This document shows, in pieces, positions 59,679 to 64,000 of a DNA stretch of 64,000 nucleotides. The notes under the pieces were generated by a model. That model made no database searches. It saw only the letters and a program-made list of their open reading frames with translations, and was not told where the DNA came from. The DNA comes from Bradyrhizobium sp. AS23.2. GTDB taxonomy: Bacteria > Pseudomonadota > Alphaproteobacteria > Rhizobiales > Xanthobacteraceae. Positions within the stretch are counted from its first letter, which is position 1. Each line of letters begins with the position of its first letter. Made by a program: the position numbers and the translations under genes. The stretch spans positions 1 to 64,000 of the forward strand of contig NZ_LGHM01000054.1 of the NCBI RefSeq assembly GCF_001908185.1, written 5' to 3'.

Positions 59679-60239
59679 TCACTTGAGCAGGAGATAGCGG
59701 ACCGGGTTGTCGTCGCATTGGCCCGCTCCACATTCCAGCACGGTGGACAGGAGATTTGCGGCAATAAAACATGCGAAGATCGCGAATACCGCGTTCGACG
59801 CCGGTCCGCTCATGGGCGAGTCCAGGGCGCCCCGCTTGCCGATCACGTCCTTCCGGACGAAGACAAGCGCGACATAGCACACGACGCCGACGGCCGCGAT
59901 GAGCGCCCAGGTGTAGAAAAACAGCGTCGAGCCGTATCCGGGATCTCCAGGCGCGAGATGCAGCGACACCTGCCGGATCGAGATGAAGCCGGTGACGAGG
60001 CTCGCCACGATAATCATCGCATAGTGCGAGGGCCGCTCCCCGATGCGCATGTTGAACAGGAAGCCCAGGCAGATCGCGACGAACCCGGCCCGCTGCAGCA
60101 GGCAAAGCGGACAGGGCAGCTCACCAAGCGCAAGCTGATAGTAGAAAGCGACCGCCAGGACAGACGAGAACCCGAGCAGCCCAAGCATATTCAGTATCGC
60201 GCTGAACGATCGTGGTTCGCTCATCTTCGTCGTGTCCAT
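59679..60239 (-). CDS. dsbB: Disulfide bond formation protein B family
   Basis: 186-aa inner-membrane protein with four to five helices. Quinone-linked redox pair C43-C46 in the CPLC motif of LPCPLCLLQRAG, and a second pair near C170/C175 (ECGAGQC). It re-oxidises the periplasmic thiol oxidase DsbA in the family's usual role; no dsbA is near. Nine bases after a DUF5993 gene, a common rhizobial pairing. Confidence 0.9.
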   Translation of the reverse strand: MDTTKMSEPRSFSAILNMLGLLGFSSVLAVAFYYQLALGELPCPLCLLQRAGFVAICLGFLFNMRIGERPSHYAMIIVASLVTGFISIRQVSLHLAPGDPGYGSTLFFYTWALIAAVGVVCYVALVFVRKDVIGKRGALDSPMSGPASNAVFAIFACFIAANLLSTVLECGAGQCDDNPVRYLLLK

Positions 60240-60248
60240 GTTTTGCGG

Positions 60249-60407
60249 TCAGAACGAAAATTTCAGCGGATCGGTCGCGTGGTGGAAGAACCATGCGACC
60301 GTGACAACGATTGTTGCGCTCCAGAGCACGTAGCCCAGTCTCGCGCGCGAACGCCAGACGCAGCCGCAGCTCGCGAGCGCCAGCAGGAAAGGCAGAAACA
60401 TGTACAT
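60249..60407 (-). CDS. DUF5993-type small membrane protein
   Basis: 52 aa with two hydrophobic helices (MYMFLPFLLALASCGCVWRS, ARLGYVLWSATIVVTVAWFF) and the HHATDPLKFSF end typical of DUF5993 proteins, which sit next to dsbB. The ATG at 60407 is chosen because MYMFLPFLLAL starts the family. Function unknown; probably a DsbB partner. Confidence 0.75.
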   Translation of the reverse strand: MYMFLPFLLALASCGCVWRSRARLGYVLWSATIVVTVAWFFHHATDPLKFSF

Positions 60408-60478
60408 GCGCCGGCTCCTCGAGCGATTCGCTCTCCGCGCGAGCAGGGCGCAAGACATACGTCAGCCCAGCACGCCCC

Positions 60479-61585
60479 TCAAGAGCCGGCTTCGCTGCGT
60501 CGCTCCTGCGCATAGCGTACCAAGGCCGTAAAGCGATAGATGCCGTGCACGAACTTTCCATAGGGCATGGTGATGAACAGCGCGAACACCACGCCGAGAT
60601 GCAGCGCCAGCAGCGGCCCCATCGCAGCAGTCTCGCGCAGGAGCAGAAGCAGCATTCCCGTGAGGCCGGTCAGGAACAGCATGGCGATGAAGCCGACATC
60701 CATGCCGTAGCGCTGCTCGTCGAGCAGCTCCGGCGCCCGGCGCGATTTCGCGACGAACAGGCCGATCGGACCGACGATGAGGCCGATGCCGCCGAGCGTG
60801 CCGAGCACGACAGGCAAATCCCACCACGGATATGGCGCCTCGCGTCCCCCGGGGTAATGATACAGCGTAGCGACGGAGGTCGCAGCAAAGCACAGCAGGA
60901 AGCCGTAGAAGGTCAGGTGATGGAAAAGCTTGCGCCGGTCGGTCGGCTTGTCGTCCTCGTTGTAGCAGCCGACGCCGCCGCCGTGGAGATAGCGCAGCTC
61001 ACCCGCGTCGCGGATCGCCTGGAGGATCGAGCCGCCGTCGGCGCGGCCGCCGATCGGCGCGCCGATGTCGCGCCAGAAGGCGCGCACGCTCATGACCAGC
61101 GCGAGGATCGCGTAAAGGAAGGCGGCGCTGAACAAAGCGGCCATCGCATTGTGCGGCATCAGCTTGTAGAACGCGCCGGGACCGGTGTGCGCGCCGAACA
61201 GCACGCTATGGTCGACCAGGGCGGCAAAACCGAAGATGAAGGCCGCCATGCTGAGCGCGGCGATGATGCTGATGACGAGGCCGTTGCGTGCGAAGGTGCC
61301 GGACAGTGCCTGCGGCCAGGCATAGGCCGCATAAGACTCCGCACGCGCGACAGCGAGCGTCTTGGGAACATTGACGTTGAATTCGTGCGGCGGCGAAAAC
61401 TGGCAATCGACGTAGCAGGCGCCGCACGAATGACAGAGATTGGCGAGATAGTTGAGGTCGCCATCCGAGAAAGCGCGCCGCATCTCCATCGCCGGAAATA
61501 CCGCGCACAATCCCTCGCAATAACGGCAGGAATTGCAGACCGTCATCAGACGGTCGGCTTCGTCCAGAATGCTAGTTCCGTGCAT
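60479..61585 (-). CDS. tcuB: Tricarballylate utilisation membrane protein TcuB
   Basis: 368 aa. Two ferredoxin-type 4Fe-4S motifs, CNSCRYCEGLC (C17, C20, C23, C27) and CHSCGACYVDC (C51, C54, C57, C61), then about six membrane helices of the cytochrome-like domain. TcuB passes electrons from the flavoprotein TcuA to the quinone pool. Start overlaps the tcuA end by 14 bases. Confidence 0.92.
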   Translation of the reverse strand: MHGTSILDEADRLMTVCNSCRYCEGLCAVFPAMEMRRAFSDGDLNYLANLCHSCGACYVDCQFSPPHEFNVNVPKTLAVARAESYAAYAWPQALSGTFARNGLVISIIAALSMAAFIFGFAALVDHSVLFGAHTGPGAFYKLMPHNAMAALFSAAFLYAILALVMSVRAFWRDIGAPIGGRADGGSILQAIRDAGELRYLHGGGVGCYNEDDKPTDRRKLFHHLTFYGFLLCFAATSVATLYHYPGGREAPYPWWDLPVVLGTLGGIGLIVGPIGLFVAKSRRAPELLDEQRYGMDVGFIAMLFLTGLTGMLLLLLRETAAMGPLLALHLGVVFALFITMPYGKFVHGIYRFTALVRYAQERRSEAGS

Positions 61586-62963
61586 GCTTCGCCGCTTCCC
61601 GTCCTGCGATCCGCCCGAACACGCTGCCGATGGTCATGCCCATGCCGGCGGCATAGCCCTTGCCGAGCACATTGCCCGCCATGATCTCGCCGGCCGCGAA
61701 CATGTTGCCCGACGGCTTGCCGTCGGCCATCAGCATCCGCGCCTCCTTGTTCACGCGCGTGCCGAGATAGGTAAAGGTAATGCCGGGCCGCACCGGATAG
61801 GCGAGATAAGGCGGCGTCTCGATCCGTCGCGCCCAGTGCGTCTTTTGCGGCGTGATGCCTTCGGTGCGGCAGTCGTCCAGAATGGTGTGGTCGAACGTGC
61901 CGGGCCGCACCGCGGCATTGAACTCGGCGATGGTCTTTTCCAGCGCCGCCGGATCGAGCTCCAGCTTGCCGGCGAGCTCGGCCACCGTCTGTCCGGCGAT
62001 CGGCGGGAACAGCGTCGGCATGAAGCTCGTGACGACGGTTGAATCGAAGATGATGTAGGCGATCTGGTCGGGCTGCGCCGCAACCAGACGGCCCCAGATC
62101 GCGTAACGCTTCGGCCAGATGTCCTCGCCCTCGTCGTAGAAGCGCTGCGCATGCTTGTTGACGACGATGCCGAACACGACGGAGTCGTGGCGGGTGATGA
62201 TGCCGCCGTCGAACTTCGGCGCGCGGGCGTCGATCGCGACCGCGTGACACTGGGTGGGATCGCCGACCTCCTGCACGCCCTTGTCGAGCAGCATCTTCAG
62301 GATCGAGCCGCGATTATAGGGTGTGCCGCGGATCAGGAAATTGTCGGCGGCTTCGCCCCAATATTGCTTGAGCCATTCGATGTTGGCCTCGAACCCGCCG
62401 GCCGCGGCGACCAGCGACGTCGCGCTGATCTCGGCCTCGCCCTTGATCGGCCGCTTGACGCGGGCGGCGAGAAACATGCCGTCCTCGATCACGAGATCGG
62501 TGACCTCGGCGTCGTATTCGACGTCGACGCCAAGCCGCTCGGCGGTGAGATAAAGCGCGTTGAGCATCGCGCGACCGCCGCCGAGGAAGAAGGAGTTGGT
62601 GCGACCGAGGCTCAGCGTGCCGCCAAGCGACGGCTGCCAGCGCACGCCCTGCTCCACGATCCAGTTCAGGATGTCCTTGGACTCGCGGATCATGTGACGG
62701 GCGAGCATTTCGTCAGTCTGCCCACCGGTCACGCGCAGCAGGTCCTCCCAGAACTCGTCCTCGGTGTAGGGGCCCGTGAGGATCTCCGTTGCCGCGTCGT
62801 GGGCGCAGCGCATGTTGCGGGTGTGGCGGGTATTACCGCCCCGATAGAATTTCGGCGCGCCTTCGAGCACGAGCACCGAGGCGCCGCCCCGGCGGGCGCT
62901 GATCGCGGCGCACAGCGCCGCATTGCCGCCGCCGATCACCAGCACATCGTATTTACTGCTCAT
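61572..62963 (-). CDS. tcuA: FAD-dependent tricarballylate dehydrogenase TcuA
   Basis: 463 aa. FAD-binding motif YDVLVIGGGNAALCAAISAR and a fumarate-reductase/succinate-dehydrogenase flavoprotein fold (RRHT-like region, VDVEYDAEVTDLVIED, FGGIITRHDSVVFGIVVNKH-type text, GNVLGKGYAAGMGMTIGSVF). Oxidises tricarballylate to cis-aconitate. The ATG at 62963 begins the conserved N-terminus; the frame opens 11 codons earlier. Confidence 0.92.
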   Translation of the reverse strand: MSSKYDVLVIGGGNAALCAAISARRGGASVLVLEGAPKFYRGGNTRHTRNMRCAHDAATEILTGPYTEDEFWEDLLRVTGGQTDEMLARHMIRESKDILNWIVEQGVRWQPSLGGTLSLGRTNSFFLGGGRAMLNALYLTAERLGVDVEYDAEVTDLVIEDGMFLAARVKRPIKGEAEISATSLVAAAGGFEANIEWLKQYWGEAADNFLIRGTPYNRGSILKMLLDKGVQEVGDPTQCHAVAIDARAPKFDGGIITRHDSVVFGIVVNKHAQRFYDEGEDIWPKRYAIWGRLVAAQPDQIAYIIFDSTVVTSFMPTLFPPIAGQTVAELAGKLELDPAALEKTIAEFNAAVRPGTFDHTILDDCRTEGITPQKTHWARRIETPPYLAYPVRPGITFTYLGTRVNKEARMLMADGKPSGNMFAAGEIMAGNVLGKGYAAGMGMTIGSVFGRIAGREAAKHARN

Positions 62964-63042
62964 GCCGTCTGCCCGGTACGACGAAGTTGGAAACATTCTG
63001 CCCGCCGGCGGCCTCGGTCAATCCGGTCCGCTATTGCGTACG

Positions 63043-63054
63043 TTTGTATACAAA
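63043..63054. promoter_or_regulatory. GntR-type operator between tcuA and the GntR gene
   Basis: Perfect 12-bp palindrome TTTGTATACAAA in the 159-base divergent region. TTGTATACAA-like sites are typical for FCD-type GntR regulators (family knowledge). A related ATATAC follows at 63056-63061. Confidence 0.75.
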
Positions 63055-63122
63055 GATATACAGATGGAGGGCAAGCGGCATCTCTGCATGGGCAGGATGC
63101 GCTTGACGGCCCACGAGGAAGC

Positions 63123-63803
63123 ATGGCCAGACGCCCGGCAAAGGCAGACGGATCGATTGTGCGCGGCGCTGGCGTGGCGCTGGGCGAAGCCGTATTCCGC
63201 TCGCTCTGCGAGGCGCTTCAGGCCGGCAGCTACCGTGCCGGCGACCGCCTGCGCGAGGAAGAGGTCGCTCAGCGGCTGAAGGTCAGCCGCACACCGGTCC
63301 GGGAGGCGCTCGGCCGGCTCGCGGCGCGCGGCTTTGTCGAGCCCGCCGGCGGCCGCGGTGTGATTGTGCGCAACCTCGACATTTCCGAGGTGCTCGAGCT
63401 TTACGCCATGCGCGAGATCATGGAAGGCGCGGCTGCGCGCCTCGCCGCCGAACACGCCTCTGCGCCCGAGGTCGACGCACTCAGGGATATCGAGCAGGCT
63501 CTTGAGGCTTCCGAGACCGACGCCGCCGAGATGGCCCGGCTCAACCGCGCCTTCCACGAGGCCATCTGCCGCGCCGCGCGCAACCGCTATCTCGACAACG
63601 CCTCCCGCGAATTGCAGGACTGGATCGCCCTGCTCGGCCCGACCACCTTCACCGTGACGGGCCGCCCCTCGACCAGCCACGGCGAGCATCAGGCCATCAT
63701 CGACGCCATCGCCGCGCGCGACGGCAGCAAGGCCGAACAGCTTGCGCGCGCACACATTCGCGAAGCGCTGCGCTGCCGGCTCAAGCTGCTGCAGAAGCAG
63801 TAG
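63123..63803 (+). CDS. GntR/FCD-family regulator, divergent from tcuAB
   Basis: 226 aa. Winged helix-turn-helix (GDRLREEEVAQRLKVSRTPV, REALGRLAARGFVEPAGGRG) and an FCD effector domain (ELYAMREIMEGAAARLAAEH, FHEAICRAARNRYLDNASRE, HGEHQAIIDAIAARDG with metal-binding His/Asp/Glu). Probably controls tcuAB; the enteric tcu regulator is LysR-type, so this is a different solution. The much longer open frame upstream is antisense to tcuA and is not coding. ATG at 63123. Confidence 0.9.
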   Translation: MARRPAKADGSIVRGAGVALGEAVFRSLCEALQAGSYRAGDRLREEEVAQRLKVSRTPVREALGRLAARGFVEPAGGRGVIVRNLDISEVLELYAMREIMEGAAARLAAEHASAPEVDALRDIEQALEASETDAAEMARLNRAFHEAICRAARNRYLDNASRELQDWIALLGPTTFTVTGRPSTSHGEHQAIIDAIAARDGSKAEQLARAHIREALRCRLKLLQKQ

Positions 63804-63808
63804 GCGGC

Positions 63809-64000
63809 TTATCTCCTCGCCCGACGCGCAGGACGCGCATCTGCATCGGCCGCGGCAGTCAGAGCACTGTCGAGCAGCTCGGTCGGGCCGCCCAGCGCGC
63901 GTGTCAGGCGGATGGCGGCCTTCAGCAGCAGCGACGTCATCGTCTTGATGTTGTCCCGCGTGAAGCGCGGCTTCGGCCCCGAAAGCGACAGCGCGCCAAC
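63809..64000 (-). CDS. IclR-family regulator, 3' part only
   Basis: Last 63 codons of a gene entering from the right edge. LSLSGPKPRFTRDNIKTMTS and LLLKAAIRLTRALGG match the end of the IclR effector-binding domain; an Ala/Arg-rich tail follows. The helix-turn-helix part is outside the window. Convergent with the GntR gene, 5 bases apart. Confidence 0.8.
   Translation of the reverse strand, partial: VGALSLSGPKPRFTRDNIKTMTSLLLKAAIRLTRALGGPTELLDSALTAAADADARPARRARR

Noticed and set aside
62151..63122. Long N-terminal extension of the GntR regulator
   Set aside because: Antisense to tcuA; the helix-turn-helix protein starts at 63123.

Overview
The window looks like chromosome from an alphaproteobacterium of the Bradyrhizobium/Rhodopseudomonas group. 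This is inferred from protein features (long che operon, rhizobial small proteins, pob/pca aromatic catabolism, CHASE2 cyclase, H-NS-like protein of the rhizobial type), not from a database match. No rRNA, tRNA or CRISPR array was recognised.

The window splits near 30.3 kb. Positions 1-30 kb are visibly lower in GC, have long gene-poor stretches and carry several broken genes: a truncated IS4-family transposase, a gspE frameshifted in a run of six T, an EAL-domain remnant and a CHRD-domain pseudogene. Within this half lies an almost complete type II secretion system. gspG stands alone at 5 kb. The operon gspE-F-H-I-J-L-M-C plus a prepilin peptidase runs leftward with 1-4 base overlaps. gspK diverges from gspE, and gspD is overlapped by a small lipoprotein gene. 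Next come a Cys-rich secreted protein, an H-NS-like protein, a polysaccharide-initiating sugar transferase, a membrane class III cyclase, and a tight pair of wecB (UDP-GlcNAc 2-epimerase) and an NfrB-like processive glycosyltransferase. I regard that pair as the most interesting system: a candidate ManNAc-polymer pathway lacking the c-di-GMP-binding tail of the E. coli enzyme.

Positions 30.3-64 kb are GC-rich, dense and intact. A leftward chemotaxis operon (STAS, cheY, cheA, cheW, mcp, cheW, mcp, cheR, cheB, soluble MCP-like protein) spans 30.9-42.5 kb and contains a duplicated mcp/cheW module. A REC-HD-GYP protein diverges from it. A FecR-like secreted protein then precedes a CHASE2-adenylate cyclase.

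The aromatic block follows: pobA with a divergent AraC regulator, and pcaHG with a divergent LysR regulator. After it come pncB, a TetR regulator with two operator copies beside a small gene, an LplT-PlsC-acyl-ACP synthetase triple fusion, an alpha/beta hydrolase, a dsbB/DUF5993 pair, and tcuAB (tricarballylate oxidation) with a divergent GntR/FCD regulator. The last is preceded by a perfect 12-bp palindrome. A partial IclR regulator runs off the right end.
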